Below, one piece after another: positions 9,121 to 17,714 of a DNA stretch of 64,000 nucleotides (position 1 is its first letter; each line of letters begins with the position of its first letter). The stretch is from Arthrobacter sp. fls2-241-R2A-200 (GTDB taxonomy: Bacteria; Actinomycetota; Actinomycetes; Actinomycetales; Micrococcaceae): assembly GCF_030209745.1 (NCBI RefSeq), contig NZ_JARVRJ010000017.1, positions 186,001 through 250,000 of the forward strand, given 5' to 3'. The position numbers and the translations under genes are program-made. Below the pieces are notes generated by a model. It was not told the origin of the DNA. It worked only from the letters and a program-made list of their open reading frames with translations, and did no database searches.

Positions 9121-10388
9121 GCTGTCCTCGGTCCCGTTTTGGTGGCGGTGCGCTTGCTCGTAAGCAGGTGGCCGGTAATCATTAGCGCCACAGCAACGAT
9201 GGAAAGCAACGCCAAGGGCAAGACCCAACTGCCAGTGGCACTGTGGAGCAAGCCCATGCCGAACGGGCCAATTGCGGCGATCAAGTACCCCACGGATTGG
9301 GCGACGGTGGAGAGCGCGGTGGTTTCCGCCGTCGACCGGCCGCTGCGGCTGATGATCACCAGGACCAGCGGGAAGATGCCCAGACCGAAACCAAAGAGTA
9401 CCGCCGGAATGACGGCCAAGGACGTGGGCAGCCAGATCGTGGCACCGATGGCCACAAGCGTGGCGCTGCTCGCGAGGTAGAGCGTGGGCCGAAGCATGCC
9501 GCGCCGGGAACCGAGCGCGAGGAGGATCATGCCGGCGGCCACGGAGACCAACTGCATAATGCCGAACTGCAATCCGCTGTCGGAAGCGCTGAGACCTTCG
9601 GAGGTCAGGATGTAGGCGAACCAGCTCATGACGGCGTAGGCAAGGAACGCTTGCAGCGTGAAGATGGCAGTGATCAGCAGGCCGAGGCGTGTGCGCAGCA
9701 GCGGCCACATGGAAACGCGTGCGGCGTCGGCCTTGCTCGCGTGGCGGTGCGAGTGAAGGACAACGGGGAAGAAACCAAGGAGCGCTGCGACGCCGAGGAC
9801 ACCCCATGCAGCCAAGCCCAGGGACGGCGTACCGAGTTGCTGCGCCAAGGGAACGCTGACCGCCGCGGCGAACGTTGCGCCGCCGGACATGGCGAACGTG
9901 TAGAGCCCTGTCATCATGGAGGTTCGCTCCGCGTAGTGCTCCCGGATGAAGGACGGCATGGCGACGTTGCACACAGCCAGACCGGACATTCCGAGCACGG
10001 TGCCGCCCAACAAAGCGCCAGTTGCCGGGACGCCGCGCACCAACAGGCCGCCGGCGAGCAACACCAGGGCAATAAAGATCGCCTTTTCGACTCCAACCCG
10101 GCGGGTCAACCATGCTGTTCCCATCCCGGCCACCGCAAAGCAGAGCAACGGAATGGAGGGCAAGATCGATGCCACCAACGCCCCGTAGCCCAGGTTCTGC
10201 TGCAAGTCGTGGAACAGTGCCGCCGCGCTGGTGATGCCGGCACGTAGGTTCAGGCCGATCAACACCACGGCAATGATGCCCACCACGACGACGACACGTG
10301 GCTTGGGTGCCACGCCCTGCTTGCCGCCCGAAACGGGAGTCAGGGAGGGGCTTTCGGTGTTGGGGGTACGGGGAGTCGACACAGCCAT
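9117..10388 (-). CDS. MFS transporter, CynX/NimT-like
   Basis: Major facilitator of 423 residues with about 12 membrane segments. The stretch LIGLNLRAGITSAAALFHDL and the overall layout fit the CynX/NimT (cyanate/2-nitroimidazole) subfamily. GLYTFAMSGGATFAAA and SVAQSVGYLIAAIGPFGMG are typical inner helices. First gene of a two-gene operon with the GntR regulator, which starts inside its stop codon. Start ATG at 10388; a second transport substrate guess is not possible from sequence. Drug or small organic anion efflux is usual for the family. Confidence 0.87.
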   Translation of the reverse strand: MAVSTPRTPNTESPSLTPVSGGKQGVAPKPRVVVVVGIIAVVLIGLNLRAGITSAAALFHDLQQNLGYGALVASILPSIPLLCFAVAGMGTAWLTRRVGVEKAIFIALVLLAGGLLVRGVPATGALLGGTVLGMSGLAVCNVAMPSFIREHYAERTSMMTGLYTFAMSGGATFAAAVSVPLAQQLGTPSLGLAAWGVLGVAALLGFFPVVLHSHRHASKADAARVSMWPLLRTRLGLLITAIFTLQAFLAYAVMSWFAYILTSEGLSASDSGLQFGIMQLVSVAAGMILLALGSRRGMLRPTLYLASSATLVAIGATIWLPTSLAVIPAVLFGFGLGIFPLVLVIISRSGRSTAETTALSTVAQSVGYLIAAIGPFGMGLLHSATGSWVLPLALLSIVAVALMITGHLLTSKRTATKTGPRTA

Positions 10389-10397
10389 AGCTAAAGG

Positions 10398-10416
10398 TTA
10401 GACGTTTGACGTCTAA
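10398..10416. promoter_or_regulatory. Palindromic operator of the MFS-GntR operon
   Basis: TTAGACGT-TTG-ACGTCTAA: perfect 8-bp arms with a 3-bp spacer, 10 bp upstream of the transporter start codon. Size and position fit a FadR-type GntR repressor site overlapping the transcription start. Confidence 0.75.
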
Positions 10417-10466
10417 TGTTCGTGGTTCTGTGGTGGATCTCTCGCCGTCCCCGCAGCCCTACGGGG

Positions 10467-11909
10467 CTACCGCGGCTGCCGCGAACCCAATCTCTGCACC
10501 GCCAGGGCAAGCCAGAGCTGCACCCGATCCTGGGTCTGGGAGGGGTCGTAACCGGTCAGCTCGGTGATCTGCGCCAAGCGGTATCTGACTGTGTTGCGGT
10601 GCAGCGTCAAGGCATCGGCGACGGCGGCGACCGAACCGTTGTTGTTGAGATAGCTTTCCAGTGTGGTTACCAGTTCCGCTCCGTGCGCGGCGTCGAATTT
10701 CCGCAGCGGAGTGAGCGACTCGCTGGCCATGTCGGCCAGCGGAACGTCCTCACTGGCCAGCAACAACGAGGTCAGGCTCAGCCGCTCCGGTTCGTTGACC
10801 GGCAAGCCGTGCGCCACGGCGTCGCGCGCTTCAAAGTAGCTCCAGCGCAAGCCATTTGGCTTGGTGTACGCCCCGCCGATGCCGATGACCGCATGTATTC
10901 CGGCCTCTTGAAGGTGATCGCTGAGCCCCTTGGCCAAGGCAGTCGCCGAGCTTCCATCGTCCGGGATAACCGTCACCAAGTCTTTCCCGACGACGGCGCT
11001 GACGCCCGCGTCCAGCGCTTGGGGGAGGGAAATGCTGATCAGTTGTTTGGTGTGCGCGGAGGACTCAGCGACCAGTACCACGTTCTTTCGGGTGCTGTTG
11101 ATTCCCACCCCCGCCAAGCGCCGGGCAGCTTCGATCGTCTCCAGGGTGCCATGAATGACGTCGTCCAAAACCTGGCCGGCCATGGCGCGCTGGGCCTGGC
11201 GTTGCTTGACCATGTTGTTCAGCTCCACGCTGATGAGGTTTTGCGCATAACTGACGATTCCGGAGTCCACGAAGGGCTGGCGCAACCAGAGCGTGCAGGC
11301 GTCCCTCCGGCCTGTGGGGATGGGGTAGGAGGCCCAGCCGTCCGCCGTCGGAGCCGGCTTGCCGGCCACGCTGTTGTAGAGCTGTGCGCTGAACTGGGTG
11401 AGCACAACATCGGTCCGCAGCATGCTTCCGAGCTGCTTGAGGAGTTCGTTGAGGCCACCGCCGGTCAGAAGCGAGCGGGCCAGGATCTGGTGCCCGGCGA
11501 GGAGCCGCTCCAGGTTGGAGTAGTGATCGGCTGAGTGGGATTCGGCCACCAGCTTGCCGATGGCAATGAACGGGGTCTCATACGGCACCTCCACCAAGGG
11601 CAGGCCCCAACGGTTTGCCTCCGCGATGAGGGCGTCCGGGACGGACTCGTGCGTCAAGCCAATGCCGAAGCCGATGCCGACGGCCCCCGCGCGTTGGGCC
11701 TGCCGGACGAACCGACGCTGATCGGCAGCGCTCTTGAGGCGCAACCCAGTGGTGAGGACCAATTCCCCACCGCTCAGGAAGCGCTGCGGATCTTCCAACT
11801 CAGTCACTGCTACCCAGCTGATGTCCTGGTCCCAGGTGGTCTCCGCGCTCCCTGCTCGGCGGAGTTTCAGGGACGGGACAGCGACGAGCGAAGCGAGGGA
11901 CATGGCCAT
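10467..11909 (-). CDS. PucR-family regulator of GABA/polyamine genes
   Basis: Transcription factor of 480 residues. The N-terminal PucR ligand domain (~1-125) contains DQDISWVAVTELEDPQRFL and SGGELVLTTGLRL; the C-terminus has the HTH_30 motif VADALTLHRNTVRYRLAQI. It is divergent from the aminobutyraldehyde dehydrogenase and gabT genes with a 144-bp shared promoter region, the usual arrangement for a pathway-specific activator. Two ATGs are available (11909 and 11903) and neither has a strong ribosome site. Role in GABA control is inferred from position. Confidence 0.87.
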   Translation of the reverse strand: MAMSLASLVAVPSLKLRRAGSAETTWDQDISWVAVTELEDPQRFLSGGELVLTTGLRLKSAADQRRFVRQAQRAGAVGIGFGIGLTHESVPDALIAEANRWGLPLVEVPYETPFIAIGKLVAESHSADHYSNLERLLAGHQILARSLLTGGGLNELLKQLGSMLRTDVVLTQFSAQLYNSVAGKPAPTADGWASYPIPTGRRDACTLWLRQPFVDSGIVSYAQNLISVELNNMVKQRQAQRAMAGQVLDDVIHGTLETIEAARRLAGVGINSTRKNVVLVAESSAHTKQLISISLPQALDAGVSAVVGKDLVTVIPDDGSSATALAKGLSDHLQEAGIHAVIGIGGAYTKPNGLRWSYFEARDAVAHGLPVNEPERLSLTSLLLASEDVPLADMASESLTPLRKFDAAHGAELVTTLESYLNNNGSVAAVADALTLHRNTVRYRLAQITELTGYDPSQTQDRVQLWLALAVQRLGSRQPR

Positions 11910-12053
11910 GGTGAAAGGATAACCCGGCGTTGGTCAAGCGCACTAAGGCGAGCCCGGGGGAGTGTGCAGCTGACTATTCCTTGGACCCCTCGCCTGGCAT
12001 AGGCTCTGATCAGCTAAATCCAGTCTCCAGGCTCCGAAAGAGGGTTGCACACC

Positions 12054-13484
12054 GTGGTTCAAACCTTGCAAAACTTCATCAACGGCGAATTTGTCACGCC
12101 GACGGGCACGAATCTCATGGACATCGTGAACCCGGCCACCGGGGAAACCGTTGCCAAGTCGCCCATTTCGGTGCAGGCCGACGTCGACGCTGCCATGTCC
12201 GCGGCCAAGGAAGCCTTCAAGACGTGGAAGAAAGTGACCCCCGGGCAGCGCCAGCTGATGCTCCTTAAGCTCGCCGACGCCGTCGAGGCCAACAGCGAGG
12301 AACTGGTCGAAGCCCAGCACCGCAACACCGGACAGGTCCGCTCCCTCATCGCATCCGAGGAAGTTGCTGCCGGTGCTGACCAGCTCCGCTTCTTCGCCGG
12401 TGCCGCGCGCATCATGGAAGGCAAGTCGGCCGGCGAATACTTCGAGGGCCACACCTCCTACGTGCGCCGCGAACCGATCGGCGTGGTGGCACAGGTTGCA
12501 CCGTGGAACTACCCGTTCCTCATGGCCATCTGGAAGATCGGCCCTGCCTTGGCCGCGGGAAACACCGTGGTCCTGAAGCCGTCCGACACCACTCCCGAAT
12601 CCACGTTGGTGCTGGCCCGCCTCGCCGGTGAGATCTTCCCCGCCGGTGTCCTGAACGTCGTCCTCGGTACGGGTGAAACCGGTGCCATGATGGTGGACCA
12701 CAAAGTCCCCGGCCTGGTATCCATCACCGGGTCCGTCCGCGCAGGCATCGCCGTCGCCACTGGTGCTGCCAAGGGCCTCAAGCGTGCTCACCTTGAATTG
12801 GGCGGCAAGGCGCCGGCCATCGTGTTCAAGGATGCCGACATCAAGAAGAGCGCGGCAGCCATCGCCGAGTTTGCCTTCTTCAACGCAGGCCAGGACTGCA
12901 CTGCCATCACCCGTGTGCTGATCCAGGACGAGATCCACGATGACATGGTGGCGGCCATGGTGGAGCACACCAAGACCCTGCAGACCGGCTCGCAGAATGA
13001 CGAAGACAACTACTTCGGCCCGCTCAACAACATCAACCACTTCAACGCGGTGACGTCCGTGGTGGAGAACCTTCCGGAAAACTGCAAGATCGAGACCGGC
13101 GGACACCGCGCTGGCGAGAAGGGCTTCTTCTTCGAGCCCACTATCGTCTCCGGCGCCAAGCAGACCGATGACATCGTGCAGATGGAAACCTTTGGCCCGG
13201 TCATCACCGTCCAGAAGTTCAGCACCGAGGCCGAAGCGCTGGAGATGGCAAACGACGTCGAGTACGCCCTTGCATCCAGCGTGTGGACAACCGACCACGG
13301 CACCGCCATGCGCATGAGCCGCGATCTGGACTTCGGTGCGGTCTGGATCAACACCCACATCCTGCTGACGGCTGAGATGCCGCACGGCGGCTTCAAACAG
13401 TCCGGCTACGGCAAGGACCTCTCCATGTACGGCGTTGAGGACTACACGCGCATCAAGCACGTGATGTCTGCGCTCGATGCATAA
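12054..13484 (+). CDS. Gamma-aminobutyraldehyde dehydrogenase
   Basis: NAD-dependent aldehyde dehydrogenase oxidising 4-aminobutanal to GABA in putrescine breakdown. With the GTG start at 12054 it has 476 residues. The catalytic cysteine is C282 (NAGQDCTAITRV) and the general base E248 (LELGGKAPAIV); VAPWNYPFLMAIWKIGPALA is the substrate/cofactor entry segment. I prefer GTG 12054 over the TTG at 12045 because GAGG at 12040-12043 is then properly spaced. Assignment rests on resemblance to PatD/betaine-type enzymes and on gabT immediately downstream. The stop codon lies in a short tandem repeat. Confidence 0.87.
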   Translation: MVQTLQNFINGEFVTPTGTNLMDIVNPATGETVAKSPISVQADVDAAMSAAKEAFKTWKKVTPGQRQLMLLKLADAVEANSEELVEAQHRNTGQVRSLIASEEVAAGADQLRFFAGAARIMEGKSAGEYFEGHTSYVRREPIGVVAQVAPWNYPFLMAIWKIGPALAAGNTVVLKPSDTTPESTLVLARLAGEIFPAGVLNVVLGTGETGAMMVDHKVPGLVSITGSVRAGIAVATGAAKGLKRAHLELGGKAPAIVFKDADIKKSAAAIAEFAFFNAGQDCTAITRVLIQDEIHDDMVAAMVEHTKTLQTGSQNDEDNYFGPLNNINHFNAVTSVVENLPENCKIETGGHRAGEKGFFFEPTIVSGAKQTDDIVQMETFGPVITVQKFSTEAEALEMANDVEYALASSVWTTDHGTAMRMSRDLDFGAVWINTHILLTAEMPHGGFKQSGYGKDLSMYGVEDYTRIKHVMSALDA

Positions 13485-13512
13485 CGCGATTGCATAACGC
13501 AGCCGCGTAACC
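13476..13512 (+). repeat. 12-13-bp tandem repeat spanning the dehydrogenase stop codon
   Basis: GATGCATAACGC (13476-13487), GATTGCATAACGC (13488-13500) and a degenerate AGCCGCGTAACC (13501-13512). TAA occurs at 13482 (the stop), 13495 and 13508, that is, once in each reading frame. Confidence 0.75.
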
Positions 13513-13539
13513 GTACGAAATTCCCAGAAAGGCAACCTC

Positions 13540-14895
13540 ATGACTACTACCGCGAACGAACTCTCGTACCGCATCGAGCAGAAGCGCAACATCAACGGCG
13601 CTTTCCCCGGGCCCAAGTCGCAGGCACTGGCCGAGCGCCGCTCCGCCGTCGTTGCGGCCGGCGTCGCCTCCGGCGTCCCGGTCTACGTTGAAGACGCCGA
13701 CGGCGGCATCATCCGCGACGTCGACGGCAACTCCTTCATCGACCTCGGTTCCGGCATCGCCGTGACCAGCGTCGGCGCGTCCGATCCCGCCGTCGTCGCC
13801 GCTGTCCAGGAAGCCGCCGCGCACTTCACGCACACTTGCTTCATGGTGACTCCGTACGAGGGCTACGTCGCCGTCGCCGAGCAGCTCAACCGCCTCACCC
13901 CGGGCGACCACGCCAAGCGCACTGTGCTGTTCAACTCCGGTGCCGAAGCTGTTGAGAACGCCGTCAAGGTGGCACGCTTGGCCACCGGCCGCGACGCCGT
14001 CGTAGCTTTCGACCACGCCTACCACGGCCGCACCAACCTGACCATGGCGCTGACCGCCAAGGCCATGCCGTACAAGACCAACTTCGGCCCGTTCGCGCCC
14101 GAGGTCTACCGCATGCCCATGAGCTACCCGTTCCGTGAAGAGAACCCGGAAATCACCGGTGCCGAGGCCGCCAAGCGCGCCATCACCATGATCGAGAAGC
14201 AGATCGGTGGCGACCAGGTAGCCGCGATCATCATCGAACCGATCCAGGGCGAGGGCGGATTCATCGTCCCGGCCGAAGGCTTCCTCCCGGCACTGGCCGC
14301 TTGGGCCAAGGAAAAGGGCATCGTCTTCATTGCTGACGAAGTCCAGTCCGGCTTCTGCCGCACCGGCGAATGGTTTGCCGTTGACCACGAAGGTGTTGTC
14401 CCGGACATCATCACCATGGCCAAGGGCATCGCCGGCGGCCTCCCGCTGTCCGCGATCACCGGCCGCGCAGACCTGCTCGACGCCGTTCACCCGGGCGGCC
14501 TGGGCGGCACCTACGGTGGCAACCCGGTTGCTTGTGCTGCAGCCATCGCCGCAATTGGCACCATGGAACAGCATGACCTCAACGGCCGTGCACGCCACAT
14601 CGAAGAGCTGGCCCTGGGCAAGCTCCGCGAACTGGCCTCTGAAGTTTCGGCGGTTGGCGATGTCCGCGGCCGTGGCGCCATGCTGGCCATCGAACTCGTC
14701 CAGCCCGGCTCCAAGGAACCGAACGCCGAGCTCACCAAGGCAGTAGCCGCCGCGTGTCTCAAGGAAGGCGTCATCATCCTGACCTGTGGCACCTACGGCA
14801 ACGTGATCCGCTTGCTCCCGCCGCTGGTGATCAGCGACGAGCTGCTCATCGACGGCCTCGAAGTTCTCGCTGCGGCCATCAAGGCCAACGCGTAA
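13540..14895 (+). CDS. gabT: 4-aminobutyrate (GABA) aminotransferase
   Basis: PLP enzyme converting GABA and 2-oxoglutarate to succinic semialdehyde and glutamate. The 451 residues match class-III aminotransferases. The PLP lysine is K295 (ITMAKGIAGGLPL) and the cofactor-binding aspartate D266 (FIADEVQSGFCRTG); NSGAEAVENAVK and HAYHGRTNLTMALT are also family marks. AAAGG precedes the ATG at 13540. It follows the aminobutyraldehyde dehydrogenase by 55 bp and ends at a strong terminator, so the two form an operon under the divergent PucR regulator. Confidence 0.95.
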   Translation: MTTTANELSYRIEQKRNINGAFPGPKSQALAERRSAVVAAGVASGVPVYVEDADGGIIRDVDGNSFIDLGSGIAVTSVGASDPAVVAAVQEAAAHFTHTCFMVTPYEGYVAVAEQLNRLTPGDHAKRTVLFNSGAEAVENAVKVARLATGRDAVVAFDHAYHGRTNLTMALTAKAMPYKTNFGPFAPEVYRMPMSYPFREENPEITGAEAAKRAITMIEKQIGGDQVAAIIIEPIQGEGGFIVPAEGFLPALAAWAKEKGIVFIADEVQSGFCRTGEWFAVDHEGVVPDIITMAKGIAGGLPLSAITGRADLLDAVHPGGLGGTYGGNPVACAAAIAAIGTMEQHDLNGRARHIEELALGKLRELASEVSAVGDVRGRGAMLAIELVQPGSKEPNAELTKAVAAACLKEGVIILTCGTYGNVIRLLPPLVISDELLIDGLEVLAAAIKANA

Positions 14896-14909
14896 GCTGC
14901 ACCACCCAA

Positions 14910-14945
14910 GAGGAGGGCCGGGGATTCCCCGGCCCTCCTCTTTTT
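14910..14945 (+). terminator. Rho-independent terminator of gabT
   Basis: GAGGAGGGCCGGGG (14910-14923), loop ATT, CCCCGGCCCTCCTC (14927-14940), then five T. A perfect 14-bp stem with a U-tract. Confidence 0.95.
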
Positions 14946-15001
14946 AACCCGGTCTAAACCGGGCCCGATTCACACGGGGCCCGATTCAAACCGGGCGCAG
15001 C

Positions 15002-16072
15002 CTAGGCGCGGGCCTGTTTCTTGAGTACCGAGTTTTTCCGGGTCATCCGAAGCATGTCGATGGTCAGCAGGACCAAGGCCAGCCACACCACGCCAAAGCC
15101 GGTCCAGCGTGCCGGCGTCATGGTTTCGTTGAACACCGTCAGCGCCACAATGAACTGAAGGATCGGTGCAAAATACTGGAGCAACCCGATGGTGGTCATC
15201 GGGAGCCGCCTGGCAGAGGCGCCGAAGAACAACAGAGGCACTGCGGTGATGACGCCCGATGCCAGGAGCAGCCAGAAGTGTCCCGGGCCCATCGTTGTGA
15301 GCGTCGAGGCACCGGAGCTTCCCAGAACCACCATGGTGACGGCCGCGAAGGGCGCGAGAACCACGGTCTCCACCGACAGGCTGGTCAGTGCGTCCACCTT
15401 GGGACCGACGCGCTTTTTGACGAAGCCATACAAGCCGAAGCTGAAAGCAAGCACCAAGGCAATCCACGGCAACTGCCCATAAGAAAAGGTCAGGACGCCC
15501 ACGGCCAGGAATCCGATCCCGACGGCGGCCCACTGCAAGGGCCGCAGCTTCTCCTTCAGGACGAAGACGCCGAGCAGCACGGACACCAGCGGGTTGATGA
15601 AATAGCCCAAGGACGTTTCAACGGCGTGCCCGGTAGTGACTCCGAAGGTATATGTCAGCCAGTTGATGGCAATCAGCACGGCGGCCACTGCAAGGGGGCC
15701 AAACACGGAGCGGTCCCGGAGCGCGTTACCCAAAGCCTTCCAGGCCCGCGTGACGGTGATCAGAAGTGCGCAGAAAATCAGCGACCAAACAACGCGGTTG
15801 GCCACGATCTCAAGGGCTCCGGCGGGCTGAAGGATGAAGAAATAGAGGGGAAGGAGTCCCCACAGGCCGTACGCACCGATGCCGAACAGGATCCCCGCCC
15901 TCGACTCGCTACGCACGGGTTTGCCGAAGGTACCGGCACCGCCAGCTTTGCCCGCCGTCCCCGGGCGGGCACCCGGCGTCGTGGGTTGCGTGGTGGAAGG
16001 TGGGCTGGAAGCTATCTGATCCGGTGTAGACACACTGTCGGCAACAGAGCCGGACCGCGCAATATTCCGCAA
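15002..16072 (-). CDS. rarD: RarD/EamA-family transporter
   Basis: Membrane protein of 356 residues with about ten hydrophobic segments. The core from residue ~58 (AGILFGIGAYGLWGLLPLYF) matches RarD of the drug/metabolite transporter superfamily; ETSLGYFINPLVSVLLGVFVLKE and GLLQYFAPILQF are conserved. The first ~55 residues are Pro/Ala/Ser/Gly-rich and probably disordered, an extension not usual for RarD; an internal start would remove it. Converges on gabT. Substrate unknown. Confidence 0.88.
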   Translation of the reverse strand: MRNIARSGSVADSVSTPDQIASSPPSTTQPTTPGARPGTAGKAGGAGTFGKPVRSESRAGILFGIGAYGLWGLLPLYFFILQPAGALEIVANRVVWSLIFCALLITVTRAWKALGNALRDRSVFGPLAVAAVLIAINWLTYTFGVTTGHAVETSLGYFINPLVSVLLGVFVLKEKLRPLQWAAVGIGFLAVGVLTFSYGQLPWIALVLAFSFGLYGFVKKRVGPKVDALTSLSVETVVLAPFAAVTMVVLGSSGASTLTTMGPGHFWLLLASGVITAVPLLFFGASARRLPMTTIGLLQYFAPILQFIVALTVFNETMTPARWTGFGVVWLALVLLTIDMLRMTRKNSVLKKQARA

Positions 16073-16131
16073 TGTAACAGGGCTGTTGATGAAATGTCGT
16101 GACTCTTGCCATATAAGCGGCCCGGTGCGGA

Positions 16132-16156
16132 GCAGACCCCTAGAATTGGAGTCTGC
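16132..16156 (+). promoter_or_regulatory. Possible promoter with inverted repeat before the second fprA
   Basis: GCAGAC (16132-16137) and GTCTGC (16151-16156) flank a TAGAAT hexamer (16141-16146) resembling a -10 element, about 55 bp before the start codon. Weak evidence; no clear -35. Confidence 0.3.
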
Positions 16157-16200
16157 ACGCCCCTACGGCGGCGTGGCTCACTGCTTCGGAAGGGCTAACG

Positions 16201-17640
16201 GTGTCCAACTCAACCGATAACACTCCCCAACGGCCGCTTCGCGTCGCGATCATCGGTGCGGGCCCCGCCGGTGTCTATGCGGCGGACATCTTGACCAAGT
16301 CCGCGGAGGTCAAAGAAGGCCGCGTGGAGGTCAGCATCGACCTCTTCGAGGCTTATCCCGCACCGTATGGCTTGATCCGGTATGGTGTTGCGCCTGACCA
16401 TCCGCGCATCAAGGGCATCGTTAACGCACTGCACAAAGTGCTGGACCGCGGCGATATCAGGTTCCTGGGCAATGTCACATATGGCCGGGACCTCACCCTC
16501 CATGACTTCCGTTCTTTCTATGACGCAGTGATCTTCTCCACCGGTGCCATCAAGGACGCAGACCTGAAGATTCCCGGCGTCGAGCTTGATGGATCTTTTG
16601 GTGGAGCGGATTTTGTGTCGTGGTACGACGGCCATCCGGACGTTCCCCGGGATTGGCCACTGGATGCCAAGGAAGTTGCGGTCATCGGCAATGGCAACGT
16701 GGCCTTGGACGTAGCCCGCATGCTGGTCAAGCATCCTGAAGAGTTGCTTGTCACGGAGATTCCGGACAACGTCTACGCCGGGCTCAAGAAGTCCCCGGTC
16801 ACCGACGTCCACGTCTTTGGCCGTCGAGGTCCCGCGCAGGTTAAGTTCACGCCTTTGGAGCTGCGCGAGCTTTCGCACTGCAAGGACGTGGACATCGTGT
16901 TGTACCCGGAGGACTTCGAGTTCGACGACGCCTCCGACGAAGCGATACGCACCAACAACCAGATCAAGACCATGGTCAACACCATGACCAACTGGCTTGT
17001 GGAGGAGCACACGGAGTCAGAGCAGCCGTCCTCCCGCCGCCTGCACCTGCACTTCCTGCACAGCCCCGCTGAAATCGTGGACTCGCCGGAGACACCGGGA
17101 AAGGTGGCGGGCATCAAGTTCGAGCGCATGCAGTTGGATGGCACCGGAAACGTCAAGGGCACGGGGGAGTTCATCGAATACCCGGTCCAGTCCGTGTACC
17201 GCGCCATTGGCTACCACGGTTCGCCGCTGGAAGAGCTTGAATACGATACCCGCCGTGGCGTCATACCGAACGACGGCGGCCGCGTCCTGGATGCCGACGG
17301 AAACCACATGCCCGGCATCTATGCCACTGGCTGGATCAAACGCGGGCCCGTGGGCCTGATCGGGCATACCAAGGGTGATGCCTTGGAGACTGTTGGGTTT
17401 CTGTTGGAAGACCGGCTGAATCTGCCACCCGCCCAGAACCCCGACCCCCAGGCGATCATCGATCTTTTGGATGATCGCGGGATCGAGTACACCACCTGGG
17501 AGGGCTGGAACCGGCTCGATGCCCACGAAACCGCCTTGGGTGCTTCCTGGTCGGCTTCGGATGAAAACCCGGACGGCGTGGTTCGTGAGCGCATCAAGGT
17601 TGTTCCACGTGAGGACATGATCAGAATTTCGCGTGGCTGA
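16201..17640 (+). CDS. Ferredoxin--NADP+ reductase, FprA type (copy 2)
   Basis: Same family and architecture as the gene at 6851-8317: FAD motif IIGAGPAGVYAADIL, YGLIRYGVAPDHPRIK, NADP motif VIGNGNVALDVAR, C-terminal GWIKRGPVGLIGHTKGD. 479 residues, GTG start at 16201. Differences to copy 1 concentrate in surface segments and the C-terminal 60 residues, so both are probably functional. It stands alone, divergent from rarD, while copy 1 sits with cysG. This suggests distinct regulation or ferredoxin partners (inference). Confidence 0.92.
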   Translation: MSNSTDNTPQRPLRVAIIGAGPAGVYAADILTKSAEVKEGRVEVSIDLFEAYPAPYGLIRYGVAPDHPRIKGIVNALHKVLDRGDIRFLGNVTYGRDLTLHDFRSFYDAVIFSTGAIKDADLKIPGVELDGSFGGADFVSWYDGHPDVPRDWPLDAKEVAVIGNGNVALDVARMLVKHPEELLVTEIPDNVYAGLKKSPVTDVHVFGRRGPAQVKFTPLELRELSHCKDVDIVLYPEDFEFDDASDEAIRTNNQIKTMVNTMTNWLVEEHTESEQPSSRRLHLHFLHSPAEIVDSPETPGKVAGIKFERMQLDGTGNVKGTGEFIEYPVQSVYRAIGYHGSPLEELEYDTRRGVIPNDGGRVLDADGNHMPGIYATGWIKRGPVGLIGHTKGDALETVGFLLEDRLNLPPAQNPDPQAIIDLLDDRGIEYTTWEGWNRLDAHETALGASWSASDENPDGVVRERIKVVPREDMIRISRG

Positions 17641-17714
17641 CAATCTCCCTGTAACGAACTAGACTCCTCGGTACTGTGCCGCGCACCACCTGCGCGGCGC
17701 ACTACGGGAGTTCC

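Noticed and set aside
8434-10113. 559-residue minus-strand frame covering the MFS and GntR genes
   Set aside because: Its N-terminal part is out of frame with the transporter and rich in Arg/His; only the last 228 residues are real, starting at 9120 as the GntR gene.
14948-14963. CCCGGT-CTAA-ACCGGG hairpin near the end of rarD as a terminator
   Set aside because: Only six base pairs and no U-tract on the minus strand; part of a loosely repeated GGGCCCGATT stretch.
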